From UBA11612 sp963662375 (GTDB lineage Bacteria > Pseudomonadota > Alphaproteobacteria > Rhodospirillales > Rhodospirillaceae), in contig CAXXRP010000005.1 of the NCBI GenBank assembly GCA_963662375.2, positions 62,001 to 126,000 of the forward strand: a stretch of 64,000 nucleotides of DNA, in the 5' to 3' direction. Position 1 is the stretch's first letter; every line of letters starts with the position of its first letter. Positions 9,036-17,251 of this stretch are shown here, piece by piece. The notes below the pieces were generated by a model that saw nothing but the letters and a program-made list of their open reading frames with translations, searched no databases and was not told the origin of the DNA. A program made the position numbers and the translations under genes.

Positions 9036-9653
9036 ATGTTTCGCATCGTCGTTCTGATCCTGAGTTTCATCACATGGGCCAACGCGGCGCCTGCGGATGA
9101 ATTTACTGATGCCGAGATCGCCGCCGTCCAAAAAGCGGAAGACCATCTCAACGGCACAAAAACTATGCAGGCGCGCTTTCTACAGGTGAACCCCGATGGC
9201 AGCGCCTTCGAAGGCGAATTGTATATCGCGCGGCCCGGCAAGATGCGTCTGGTCTACGATCCACCGACACCAATGCTGATGGTGGCTGACGGCACATTCC
9301 TCATCTATGTGGATACGGAAATGAACGACGCCAGTCATATTGATCTCGACGACACCCCGGCGGGCTTGTTGTTGAAGGACGATTTATCTTTTACCGATCC
9401 CGATGTTCATTTAAAGGCTATCCAGCTCGGCGCGGGCACCGTCGAAATCACAACCTCTATGGCCAACGACCGTGCGGCTGGAACATTGACCTTGGTCTTT
9501 AGCGACGCGCCGTTTGAGCTGAGGCAGTGGCGCGTCGTCGATGCTCAAAACAAGGAAGTGACCGTGACGCTGTTCGACGCCAAGCGCGGCGTGCAGCTGG
9601 ACAGCTCGCTGTTTCGCTATGACGCGCGCCGAACCGGCAGCGAGCGCGACTGA
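9036..9653 (+). CDS. lolA: Outer-membrane lipoprotein carrier LolA family protein
   Basis: LolA ferries lipoproteins across the periplasm from LolCDE to LolB. The start is taken at ATG 9036, giving a signal peptide (MFRIVVLILSFITWANA, cleavage after ANA) and 205 aa. Recognisable family parts are the MQARFLQVNPDGSAFEGELYIARPGKMRLVYDP segment in pieces (QARFLQ, GELYI, PGKMRL.YDPP) and a C-terminal FDAKRG. It follows ftsK by 110 bp, as in many alphaproteobacteria. Confidence 0.9.
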   Translation: MFRIVVLILSFITWANAAPADEFTDAEIAAVQKAEDHLNGTKTMQARFLQVNPDGSAFEGELYIARPGKMRLVYDPPTPMLMVADGTFLIYVDTEMNDASHIDLDDTPAGLLLKDDLSFTDPDVHLKAIQLGAGTVEITTSMANDRAAGTLTLVFSDAPFELRQWRVVDAQNKEVTVTLFDAKRGVQLDSSLFRYDARRTGSERD

Positions 9654-9732
9654 TCGGCGCGCGAGCCGGAAGCAGATTCGTCTCCCGATAAGCAAAACTT
9701 GCCCAAATCTATACTCTGAAACCGCTTAGACC

Positions 9733-9750
9733 GATCCAGCTAAGTGGATC
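9733..9750 (+). other. Inverted repeat downstream of lolA
   Basis: GATCCA and TGGATC pair around a 6-base loop about 80 bp after lolA. There is no T-run, so it is at best a weak terminator. The rest of 9654-9850 shows nothing identifiable. Confidence 0.3.
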
Positions 9751-9852
9751 TAGCGCATTGACCGTGGAGCGTGTATCTTATTGTAATATAGCATCTATTT
9801 CATATTAGCGAGCAGGTTGCGAAATCCATGGCGGCCATGCGTCGGTTCAGAA

Positions 9853-9880
9853 TTGCGAACTAAAAAATGGACCCTATATT
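9853..9880 (+). promoter_or_regulatory. Sigma-70-like promoter of the candidate small RNA
   Basis: TTGCGA (9853-9858) and TATATT (9875-9880) are 16 bp apart. The predicted start, near 9887, sits directly before a chain of hairpins ending in a strong terminator, with no open reading frame between. Confidence 0.55.
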
Positions 9881-9886
9881 AAATGC

Positions 9887-9998
9887 ATAAACCGCCAGCG
9901 CCGCAAAGGCGTAGACGCACCAAGAGTTGGTTTCCCCTGCCGTTCTTGGTGAGGTATTAGACGCCCGGCGTTTCCCCAATGCCGGGCGTCTTTTTTCT
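9887..9998 (+). ncRNA. Candidate small RNA with two UUUCCCC loops
   Basis: About 112 nt between a promoter-like pair and a strong intrinsic terminator have no coding capacity. Three hairpins are visible: CGCC/GGCG around 9899-9912, CACCAAGA (9918-9925) with TCTTGGTG (9944-9951), and the terminator stem (9960-9990). The loops of the second and third hairpin both display TTTCCCC. C-rich single-stranded loops that can pair with Shine-Dalgarno sequences are known in several alphaproteobacterial sRNA families; membership in a named family is not claimed. It lies between lolA and hslV on the same strand. Confidence 0.55.
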
Positions 9999-9999
9999 T
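9960..9999 (+). terminator. Strong intrinsic terminator
   Basis: GACGCCCGGC (9960-9969) pairs perfectly with GCCGGGCGTC (9981-9990) around an 11-base loop and is followed by TTTTTTCTT. It ends the candidate small RNA before hslV. Confidence 0.9.
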
Positions 10000-10136
10000 G
10001 TGGCAGTCGCTGCTATAGCGGCGGAAAGGCCCTGTTTTGTTAATCGTCGCCAGTTGGAACATCAGCTCCGTGCGGCCGCGCTGTCGGACCATGCTCCGGT
10101 TGTTCTAAAACTCGACGCCGTATAACTGGCGAGCCG

Positions 10137-10165
10137 CTTGAAACATGAAACTAAACCCTTCATCT
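10137..10165 (+). promoter_or_regulatory. Heat-shock (RpoH-type) promoter for hslVU
   Basis: CTTGAAA (10137-10143) followed after about 13 bp by CCTTCAT (10157-10163) fits the alphaproteobacterial sigma-32 pattern of CTTGAA and a C-rich minus 10. It is about 40 bp before the hslV start, and hslVU is a known heat-shock operon. Confidence 0.55.
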
Positions 10166-10205
10166 TCGCCGCCACTTGATTCAGCACATAAAACAGGGTG
10201 TTCCC

Positions 10206-10754
10206 ATGGCATCTAATGATCCCACACGCTGGCACGGCACGACTATACTCGCGGTGAGAAAGGGCGGGAAAGTGGTGATCGGCGGAGATGGGCAGGTGAC
10301 GTTTGGCCAACAGATCATCAAGTCGAATGCCCATAAGGTGCGGCGCTTATCAGACGGCAAGGTCGTTGCCGGGTTCGCCGGAGCGACGGCGGATGCCTTC
10401 ACGCTTTTCGAACGCTTGGAAGCCAAGTTGGAAAAACACCCTGGCCAATTGACACGCGCCTGCGTGGAACTGGCGAAAGATTGGCGGACCGATCGCTATT
10501 TAAGGCGCCTTGAGGCGATGATGGCGGTTGCCGACAACGCGGTTTCGCTGGTGCTGTCGGGAACCGGCGATGTATTGGAACCCGAGGATGGTCTGATCGG
10601 TATAGGGGCCGGGGGCGCGTATGCGCTTGCGGCGGCCCGCGCCCTGATAGACCACCCGGATATGGACGCTGACGCGATTGTACGTAAGGCCGTGGGGATC
10701 GCCGCCGATATCTGCATTTACACCAACCAGGAAATTGTGACCGAGTCCTTATGA
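10206..10754 (+). CDS. hslV: ATP-dependent protease subunit HslV
   Basis: HslV is the threonine peptidase chamber of the HslUV protease. The start is set at ATG 10206, preceded by CAGGGTG, giving 182 aa. The segment HGTTIL near residue 12 places the catalytic Thr after a short propeptide, as in other alphaproteobacterial HslV; GDGQVTFG and GIGAGGAYALAAARAL are family motifs. The stop overlaps hslU (ATGA). Confidence 0.95.
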   Translation: MASNDPTRWHGTTILAVRKGGKVVIGGDGQVTFGQQIIKSNAHKVRRLSDGKVVAGFAGATADAFTLFERLEAKLEKHPGQLTRACVELAKDWRTDRYLRRLEAMMAVADNAVSLVLSGTGDVLEPEDGLIGIGAGGAYALAAARALIDHPDMDADAIVRKAVGIAADICIYTNQEIVTESL

Positions 10755-12061
10755 GTTCTTTTTCTCCCCGCGAAATTGTTTCCGAGCTGGATCGTTTTAT
10801 CATCGGGCAAAATAACGCCAAGCGCGCCGTCGCTATTGCTCTGCGCAACCGCTGGCGCCGGCAGCAACTGCCCGAGGACCTGCGCGAGGAGGTGTTGCCA
10901 AAGAACATTCTGATGGTTGGGCCCACCGGCGTAGGCAAGACGGAAATTGCCCGGCGTCTCGCTAAGTTAGCGAATGCACCGTTCTTAAAAGTGGAAGCAA
11001 CAAAATTTACCGAGGTAGGGTACGTGGGGCGAGACGTGGAAAGTATCATTCGTGACCTGACCGAAATCTCCATAACCATGACCCGTGAACGACTGCGAAA
11101 AGAAGTCACCGCCAAGGCGGAGCTGGCCGCGGAGGACCGAGTGATTGACGCCCTCGTCGGCGAAAATGCCGGAAGTGAGACCCGGCAAAAGTTCCGCAAG
11201 ATGCTCCGCGAGGGATCGCTTAGCGACCGGGAAATCGAAATACAGGTGCAGGAGCTACCGGGCGCCGGCATGCCGATAATGGATATCCCCGGCATGCCGA
11301 ACGCACAGATGGGCATGGTCAATCTGGGTGAGATGTTCAGCGGCATGTTCAGCGGCCGAACGCGCGCGCGCAAAATGGGCGTAGAAGAGTCTTACGAAGT
11401 GCTGGTGCGCGAGGAATCCGACAAACTTGTGAATCAAGAAGCGCTGGTACACGATGCTATTTCCGCCGTGGAAAACGACGGTATCGTTTTCCTGGACGAG
11501 GTGGACAAGATCACCAGACACGACGGCGCCCAAGGGGGCGACGTCAGCCGCGAGGGTGTCCAGCGCGATCTCTTACCACTTATCGAAGGCACGACCGTGG
11601 CGACAAAACACGGGCCGGTTAAGACCGATCACATTTTGTTCATCGCGTCAGGCGCGTTTCACCTCGCCAAGCCATCGGACCTGCTGCCAGAGCTGCAGGG
11701 GCGCTTGCCTATCCGCGTGGAACTTCAAGCGCTGACCCGTGACGACTTCGTACGCATCCTCACGGAGACCGAAGTAAGCCTCATAAAACAATACAAGGCC
11801 CTCCTCGCGACCGAATCCGTGCAACTGGTCTTTGACGACAACGCGATTGACGCGGTCGCAGACCTCGCAGCAGAAATTAATGCCAGCGTAGAGAACATTG
11901 GCGCACGGCGGCTGCACACTGTGCTGGAAAAATTGTTGGAAGATATAAGCTTCAATGCGACCGACCGGTCTGGCGAAGTATTCAAAATCGATGGGGACTA
12001 TGTGCAGGCGCAGGTGGGCGAGCTGGCCAAAACGGGTGACTTAAGCAAATTTATTCTTTGA
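10751..12061 (+). CDS. hslU: HslU ATPase subunit of the HslUV protease
   Basis: HslU is the AAA+ unfoldase that feeds HslV. The 436-aa protein contains the N-terminal SPREIVSELDRFIIGQ, Walker A GPTGVGKTEIARRLAK (about residues 57-72), the inserted I domain (about 110-240, here with a Met/Gly-rich stretch), Walker B IVFLDEVDKI, and the C-terminal tail ending KFIL that docks in HslV. It overlaps hslV by 4 bp. Following genes run in the opposite direction. Confidence 0.96.
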   Translation: MSSFSPREIVSELDRFIIGQNNAKRAVAIALRNRWRRQQLPEDLREEVLPKNILMVGPTGVGKTEIARRLAKLANAPFLKVEATKFTEVGYVGRDVESIIRDLTEISITMTRERLRKEVTAKAELAAEDRVIDALVGENAGSETRQKFRKMLREGSLSDREIEIQVQELPGAGMPIMDIPGMPNAQMGMVNLGEMFSGMFSGRTRARKMGVEESYEVLVREESDKLVNQEALVHDAISAVENDGIVFLDEVDKITRHDGAQGGDVSREGVQRDLLPLIEGTTVATKHGPVKTDHILFIASGAFHLAKPSDLLPELQGRLPIRVELQALTRDDFVRILTETEVSLIKQYKALLATESVQLVFDDNAIDAVADLAAEINASVENIGARRLHTVLEKLLEDISFNATDRSGEVFKIDGDYVQAQVGELAKTGDLSKFIL

Positions 12062-12107
12062 ATGTCGCCAACGATTCGACTGAAACAATCTTCAGTATTT
12101 CCGCGAT

Positions 12108-12425
12108 TTAATTATCGATAAGATTCGATAGCCTACGCTTTAGACGGTTCGCCATTTCGATTTCCTGCGGCGTAAGGCCCGCCGTGTCCATAGTTGTTTT
12201 TGGTTCGGACAGGCTAGCGAGCCGCTTAAGGTTTTCCGCTTCGTCCCAAATCAAACCGAGATGTCCGCAGATTGCGAGCACGAGGCCGGGGCCAGGCCGT
12301 ACGCGGCGACCATGCTCAAGCGCCGACAAATAGGCCGCCGACACCTTCAACACGGTAGCGAGCGCCTTTGACGTAATGCCACGGCCTTTGCGCACTAACC
12401 GCAACTTAGCACCGAACGGCGTCAT
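12108..12425 (-). CDS. XRE-family helix-turn-helix regulator (105 aa)
   Basis: The N-terminal 65 residues form a Cro/CI-type helix-turn-helix (GITSKALATVLKVSAAYLSALEHGRR), followed by a short helical tail. It overlaps the smr gene upstream by 4 bp and ends the minus-strand Tim44-mltA-smr cluster. The same small regulator accompanies Smr in other alphaproteobacteria; its target is unknown. Confidence 0.75.
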   Translation of the reverse strand: MTPFGAKLRLVRKGRGITSKALATVLKVSAAYLSALEHGRRVRPGPGLVLAICGHLGLIWDEAENLKRLASLSEPKTTMDTAGLTPQEIEMANRLKRRLSNLIDN

Positions 12426-12997
12426 CCCGTACTGCCAAGCCGTGCGCGTTTAAGGAGCACATAAAAGGCGCCGGTGCCACCGTCGTGCACATGTGCTTCG
12501 GTGACCGCTAGCACCATCGTGCGCAAAGCTGGTTGATTCAGCCAATGCGGCAGCTCCGCGCGGATTTTTCCCATTCCAGCACCGGCTCGGCCTTTACCTG
12601 TCACAACAATAACGCAGCGCGCGTGGCCGCTGTATGCGCCTTTTATAAACGCAGAAAGACCTGCGTGAGCTTGCTCGAGCGTAAGCCCGTGCAAGTCAAT
12701 TTTACCATCCACCGGCAGTTGGCCACGTTTAAGCCTGTTGCCAGTTCGGCGATCAATGTTGGGCGTTGCGCCAACCTTAAGCAGACCAGGTACGTTCGCG
12801 GCCTTGCCGGTCTCCGGCGCGCTGAGAGCGAAAGCGCCTTGAGACGGCGAGCGGCCTGATGCGACGGGCCTGTGCGTGACCATTTGCGCTGGCGGGCCGA
12901 TGCTTTTTCCGGGTGTTTTATAGGGTTTGACATTGCGCGTTATATAGCGCCAAAGGTTCCGATCGGCAGTTCTAACGTGGCAAGAGGATTTAGACAT
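12422..12997 (-). CDS. Smr domain protein
   Basis: The C-terminal half has the small MutS-related domain: KIDLHGLTLEQAH (about residues 100-112) and VVTGKGR (about 130-136), the nuclease-associated motifs of the family. The N-terminal 90 residues are low-complexity and basic with no domain. 191 aa is normal for stand-alone alphaproteobacterial Smr proteins, which are presumed structure-specific nucleases. Confidence 0.88.
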   Translation of the reverse strand: MSKSSCHVRTADRNLWRYITRNVKPYKTPGKSIGPPAQMVTHRPVASGRSPSQGAFALSAPETGKAANVPGLLKVGATPNIDRRTGNRLKRGQLPVDGKIDLHGLTLEQAHAGLSAFIKGAYSGHARCVIVVTGKGRAGAGMGKIRAELPHWLNQPALRTMVLAVTEAHVHDGGTGAFYVLLKRARLGSTG

Positions 12998-13024
12998 GTC
13001 TCGCAGAATTCGCCCGATGCTTGC

Positions 13025-13222
13025 CTACATATTAACGTCTTGCAAACGTGACGAGCCGGACGCTTCGTCACCGCGCTGAGTGGATTTGAACGTATTGGGA
13101 GATTCAACGCCCTCAAGTTCCATTTCAGGTAAATGTCTCGTGACAAAGGCGCGCCAATCACCATCTGCCGCGACACACCGTGTCTTATTCATATAGTTAA
13201 GAGTTATGACCGGACCGCCCAT
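13025..13222 (-). CDS. Possible small hypothetical protein (65 aa)
   Basis: This frame begins directly after the stop of the 113-aa membrane protein gene and ends 27 bp before smr. No ribosome binding site is clear and no family is recognised, so it may be spurious. It is listed because the spacing fits the operon and the composition is not obviously non-coding. Confidence 0.25.
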   Translation of the reverse strand: MGGPVITLNYMNKTRCVAADGDWRAFVTRHLPEMELEGVESPNTFKSTQRGDEASGSSRLQDVNM

Positions 13223-13564
13223 TTACCATAATAGATTCAAGTTGTGCACATTATCGGTCGCCGCATCTATTGCGCGCCGGTAAACACGCTGAGCGATCCA
13301 TGGCCGCATAACAAAAAGATAAAACAAAACACCAAGCACCATCGTCGCCGTGCCCAACAGGAGGTGAACGAAAACCATGAGGGTCAGCGAGCCGATAAGT
13401 ATTAGCAACCGCGGACCGATGTTTATGCAAGGGTTCCACACCGGAGAACGCGGGTGGTCGAGGTGATCAAAATCACCGAAGCTGCTGATGCGATCTACTT
13501 GATAGGATTCAATCAAGCGGGCAAATAGTGCGCGATCGCGGTTTTTTTCACCGGGTTTTGTCAT
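13223..13564 (-). CDS. Small membrane protein, unknown (113 aa)
   Basis: A charged N-terminal 45 residues precede a long hydrophobic stretch (LLILIGSLTLMVFVHLLL, then TATMVLGVLFYLFV), likely two membrane helices in a hairpin, and a short basic C-terminus. No family is recognised. It lies between mltA and smr in the same direction. Confidence 0.5.
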   Translation of the reverse strand: MTKPGEKNRDRALFARLIESYQVDRISSFGDFDHLDHPRSPVWNPCINIGPRLLILIGSLTLMVFVHLLLGTATMVLGVLFYLFVMRPWIAQRVYRRAIDAATDNVHNLNLLW

Positions 13565-13682
13565 TACTCTTTGCTTTATTCCGACGCATAGCGGAAATAT
13601 GCACCTACTTAGTGTACTGACAGTATCAACTAATACTTACTTGATTCTAATTAGAAGTTGCCCCCCGCCACCAATAATTTCG

Positions 13683-14966
13683 TTATTTCGGCACAAAAAT
13701 AAAGTACTGACCGTCACTTTTCATGCGCCCGGCCATGGAAAATGCTTCGCTGCCGGACCCCCAAAAAAAGTCGCCCCGCACCGCCCCCTTAATCGCCGAT
13801 CCGACATCCTGGGCCGACATAAGCCGTTGCAGTGGCACGCCATCAGGATCGTAAGTATCGAGCCAGATAGGAACCCCAAGGGTGACAAAGCGTGGGTCGA
13901 CAGCAAGAGACCGCATAGGCGTCAGCGAGACCCCAAATGCGCCGATAGGCCCACCTTCGGTTTGTGACGGGTCCAGGCGGCGAAAAAAAATGTAGCGAGC
14001 ATTTAGATTCATATATTCGGTTGCTTGCTTAGGATGAGCCTTTAGCCAGTCTCGCACCAAGATCATAGAGGCTTGGCCTGGCTTCAAGACCTCAGCCTTA
14101 AGCAAGATTCCGCCGATCCCCCGGAAAGACAGCCCATTGTGGCCAGCAAAGCCGATACGAATGACATGACCGTCAGGTAAGGTCACGCGACCGGACCCTT
14201 GAATGTGCAAGATATGAACGTCGACCGGATCTTCTGCCCAGACGATCACATCGGCGGCTGTAGCGATGGCCCCAGCCGCGTCAATTTCGGCCCGGGTGTA
14301 GTACGGCTTTAGCAGACCACCGCGTTCTTGCTGGATCACACGTCCGACAAGACTCGCCGGCGCGGCACTCAAGGGCGCATCAGCGTTTGATGCAAAATCC
14401 TTTAAATTCACCGTGACAAGATCACGCGGAGGCCCGTAGATCGGCGTTTGATAAGAACCGCCGCGGGTTAAAGAGCCCTTAAGATCGGCCTCATAGTATC
14501 CTGTGAACACCCCGCGGTTGTTTTGTTCACCATTTGAATTTGCGGAAACGCCATAGACCACAAAAGCGGACATTAGAACGGCGCGTAAACTTTCCTCGTC
14601 TGCCACGGTATCAAGCGCCGCGCATACGGTGTGCCAAGCCGCAGCGGATCGAGCGACAACGCCTTCACCAATAACAGTATCAGAAGGCGCGCGCAGGAAA
14701 TGGCGGCACGAACGGCGCAGCGCGGGCAGTGCCGCGAATGTCGCGTCTTGCTCCCATCCGGGGAGCGCGGCCATTTCGATCGGCGAATACCCCGCTCTAA
14801 TTTGAGGTTGTATTGGCGCCGCTGGCGATTCAGCGACAGTCGCTATCGGTGCCGGCGGAAGTAAAATTTGCAATGTCATGGCGGCACCTGCAGCGACGCC
14901 CATCAATGCCGAAAGGGCAGCGATAACAAATGTGTTTTTGGAAAATAAGGGCTGAGGGGTAGCCAC
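13683..14966 (-). CDS. mltA: Membrane-bound lytic murein transglycosylase A
   Basis: MltA cleaves peptidoglycan glycan strands to anhydromuropeptides. The protein starts at GTG 14966, has an N-terminal membrane anchor or signal (FVIAALSALMGVAAGAAMTL), a central MltA domain with GVFTGYYEADLKGS (about residues 150-163), and a C-terminal 3D domain with AVDPRFVTLGVPIWLDT and AQDVGSAIKGAVRGD. At 427 aa it is full length. It follows the Tim44 gene by 16 bp, a conserved alphaproteobacterial pair. Confidence 0.93.
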   Translation of the reverse strand: MATPQPLFSKNTFVIAALSALMGVAAGAAMTLQILLPPAPIATVAESPAAPIQPQIRAGYSPIEMAALPGWEQDATFAALPALRRSCRHFLRAPSDTVIGEGVVARSAAAWHTVCAALDTVADEESLRAVLMSAFVVYGVSANSNGEQNNRGVFTGYYEADLKGSLTRGGSYQTPIYGPPRDLVTVNLKDFASNADAPLSAAPASLVGRVIQQERGGLLKPYYTRAEIDAAGAIATAADVIVWAEDPVDVHILHIQGSGRVTLPDGHVIRIGFAGHNGLSFRGIGGILLKAEVLKPGQASMILVRDWLKAHPKQATEYMNLNARYIFFRRLDPSQTEGGPIGAFGVSLTPMRSLAVDPRFVTLGVPIWLDTYDPDGVPLQRLMSAQDVGSAIKGAVRGDFFWGSGSEAFSMAGRMKSDGQYFIFVPK

Positions 14967-14982
14967 CGCCCGCGCAAAGTCC

Positions 14983-15678
14983 CTAATCTATACTGCGTGT
15001 TGCGATCAACTGCCAGTTGGGATCGCCACTAGTCGTGTCGCGCGCAAAGGTCCATATGTCGGTGACGGTGGTCACATGATCGGCATCGCCATCTATCACC
15101 ACGCCGGTGCTGTCCTTGACAATATTTACCTGTTCGCTTTGGAAACGGACACCAACAACAGCGCTATCATCTTGCATTTCAATGCTCTCAAGTTTCGGTG
15201 GCCCGGTTGCGATCAATTCTGTTTCCGTGGTCTCGCCGCGATCTTCCCGATCCTGAATAGCGGAAGCGAACTGTGAATAGACGTCCGCGCTAAGAAGCGG
15301 CTTCAGCGCATGTAGGTCATATTTCGCGTAGGCGGCGACGATCATCTCGAAAGCCTCGGATGCGCCATCCAGAAAGCCCGCAACCCCAAAAGAAGGGTCG
15401 GCCATTTTCACCTGAACCAACCCAGACTCAAGGGGAGTCCCTTGATAGGCCGGTTCAATATCCAGCGAGGCATCGCTGTAAGCATCCGCCTCGCCTCGCC
15501 GTGGTTTCGACCCTACATTATTGGCCTTTCGGGAAAAGGCTTCTTTTGTGCTGTTGTCACGGGGCGGCTCATGACCAGTCCGGCGCCCTAGCGCGCTGCG
15601 AAGCCGCAGCACGATGAATCCGGCGACCATGGCCAAGAAGATGATATCGATAAACTGGAAGCTTTCCATGGGACGCAT
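14983..15678 (-). CDS. Tim44-like domain inner-membrane protein
   Basis: An N-terminal membrane segment (FIDIIFLAMVAGFIVLRL) is followed by a charged linker and a C-terminal Tim44-like domain (about residues 105-231) with DADHVTTVTDIWTFARDTTS and NWQLIATRSID. In alphaproteobacteria this gene heads the mltA-smr cluster; the bacterial relatives interact with the membrane and a role in translocation is not settled. A second Met three codons in is an alternative start. Confidence 0.85.
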   Translation of the reverse strand: MRPMESFQFIDIIFLAMVAGFIVLRLRSALGRRTGHEPPRDNSTKEAFSRKANNVGSKPRRGEADAYSDASLDIEPAYQGTPLESGLVQVKMADPSFGVAGFLDGASEAFEMIVAAYAKYDLHALKPLLSADVYSQFASAIQDREDRGETTETELIATGPPKLESIEMQDDSAVVGVRFQSEQVNIVKDSTGVVIDGDADHVTTVTDIWTFARDTTSGDPNWQLIATRSID

Positions 15679-16003
15679 GCCGTTCGTTCAAGTGTTCGCG
15701 CTGGACTGCAGGAGACCCGCCGTGGCGGGTTTTCCCGCTGCCCTGTCCATATTAATCCGCTACACAAGATAACAAGCGTTGTCTCAGGCCGACCCCGCCC
15801 GCAAGTGCTTACAGATTTGCACACCTAGAGCATATACGGGAAAAATAGGCTCATAGCACTTAAAGGGCAAGCGACAGGTGGCTTTAATTAAGCCCGGGGC
15901 GCCGCGTTGGGGCCGCTTGTACGCTCGCGCGAAGCATGTTAGGCCGCACGGCGTTGCCTGCAAGCCGGCATTTTGATAGCGCAGGGCGCTGACGGAGAAC
16001 CAA
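15679..16003. other. Divergent intergenic region, Tim44 gene and secB
   Basis: 325 bp separate two outward-facing genes, so it must hold both promoters. A GC-rich palindrome (CCCGC and GCGGG near 15716-15729) followed by TTTT lies 40 bp from the Tim44 start. No other element is identified. Confidence 0.4.
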
Positions 16004-16540
16004 ATGAGCGAAAGCGACGCCCCTCAAGACAAAGCAAAAACAGAAGGCGGTGAGGCACTAGTCGCTCCAGTCCAGTTTTTAGGTCAGTATATTAAGGACC
16101 TATCGTTTGAAGTTCCCCACGCGCCCGATATTTATAACTTGTTGCGGCAAAAAACGCCTGAAATTCCTATATCCCTGCACACATCCGTTCAGCACGTAAA
16201 TGCTGGGGTTTTCGAGGTTACACTAAACGTCCACCTGGAAGCGGTGGCAGGGGACAAGACCGCTTTTATTCTGGAACTGGCGTACGGCTGCATTGTCGAA
16301 GTCAGTCAGCAGGCGCTCCCAGAAGAACAAGTCCACCCCTTTCTGCACATTGAGGTGGCGCGTCAGCTGTACCCCTTTGTGCGTCAAATTGTGAGCGATA
16401 TGACCGTGGGGGGTGGGTTCCCTCCGTTATTGCTGCAAATCGTCGATTTCAACGAAATTTACCGCAAGAAATTTGCCAACGCCGGTGATCCGACCGCGCC
16501 GGGGGCAGCAGCCGCCCCGCAGCCGGCCACAAGTCACTAG
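16004..16540 (+). CDS. secB: Protein-export chaperone SecB
   Basis: SecB keeps precursor proteins unfolded and hands them to SecA. The 178-aa protein has the SecB core: FLGQYIKDLSFEVPHAP near residue 25, EVTLNVHLEA, AYGCIVEV, and the SecA-binding VARQLYPFVRQIVSDMTVGGGFPPLLL segment (motif pieces YPFVR, GGFPPL). It is a lone plus-strand gene convergent with dnaQ, the usual arrangement near the alphaproteobacterial origin. Confidence 0.95.
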   Translation: MSESDAPQDKAKTEGGEALVAPVQFLGQYIKDLSFEVPHAPDIYNLLRQKTPEIPISLHTSVQHVNAGVFEVTLNVHLEAVAGDKTAFILELAYGCIVEVSQQALPEEQVHPFLHIEVARQLYPFVRQIVSDMTVGGGFPPLLLQIVDFNEIYRKKFANAGDPTAPGAAAAPQPATSH

Positions 16541-16555
16541 GGTCGTTTCTGGGCC

Positions 16556-16578
16556 ACCCCGCGTTTGACGGGTCTTTT
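16556..16578 (+). terminator. Possible intrinsic terminator of secB
   Basis: ACCCCG and CGGGT can pair with one bulge around 16556-16573, followed by CTTTT. It lies between the convergent secB and dnaQ stops. Confidence 0.4.
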
Positions 16579-17251
16579 AGGCTTTAGTCCAAATCGCATC
16601 TTTTAGGGATGCAATGAACGCCGTGTGCGCCACACGCTCTTGCGGTGACAGCTCATGGACTCGCGGTTGACGCAGCTCGCGCTTTTGCATTGGCGCAGAT
16701 TCGAAGACTTTCTCCGGCGCCACAAGCGATAGTCCCGGCTCGCGTCCGCCGATCAATTCCAGATAAACATGTGAGAGCAGCTGCGCGTCAAGCAGAGCCC
16801 CGTGCTTCTCGCGTGCTGACGTGTCGATTTGGAACCGCTCGCACAGCGCATTGAGGCTAGCTGGCGCGCCAGGAAATTTACGCCGCGCCAGTTTTACTGT
16901 ATCGATCGTGCGTTCAGGCGAAATCGGCGGGTACCCAATTCTTGTGAGCTCGGCGTTTATAAAGCTCAGATCGAACCCCGCATTGTGCGCTATGATAATT
17001 GAGTCACCGATAAACCCCATAAATTCTTCAGCGATCTCGCCAAAGACTTGCTTGGTGGAAAGAAATTCCAACGACAATCCGTGTACGGCTTCTGCTTCCG
17101 CAGGCATGGCACGCTCTGGGTTTAAGTAGACGTGATACTCGCTCCCGGTCGCAACATGATTGACAAATTCCAAGCACCCGATCTCCACCACGCGATGACC
17201 CTCGGCAGGATCAAGGCCTGTGGTCTCTGTATCCAAAACAATCTCTCGCAT
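16577..17251 (-). CDS. dnaQ: DNA polymerase III epsilon subunit (3'-5' proofreading exonuclease)
   Basis: The start is set at ATG 17251, because it overlaps the coaE stop (TAATG) and the longer upstream frame is non-homologous. The 224-aa product has the three exonuclease motifs: ExoI IVLDTETTGLDP (residues 4-15), ExoII HNAGFD, and ExoIII HGALLDAQLL. It proofreads replication as part of the Pol III core. It ends the maf-aroE-coaE-dnaQ run. Confidence 0.94.
   Translation of the reverse strand: MREIVLDTETTGLDPAEGHRVVEIGCLEFVNHVATGSEYHVYLNPERAMPAEAEAVHGLSLEFLSTKQVFGEIAEEFMGFIGDSIIIAHNAGFDLSFINAELTRIGYPPISPERTIDTVKLARRKFPGAPASLNALCERFQIDTSAREKHGALLDAQLLSHVYLELIGGREPGLSLVAPEKVFESAPMQKRELRQPRVHELSPQERVAHTAFIASLKDAIWTKA

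Noticed and set aside
12940..13176. 78-codon minus-strand frame upstream of smr
   Set aside because: Overlaps the smr start in another frame, and the composition is not protein-like.
15715..15733. GC-rich palindrome near the Tim44 gene as a terminator
   Set aside because: No plus-strand gene lies upstream to terminate, and on the minus strand it would sit before the gene.
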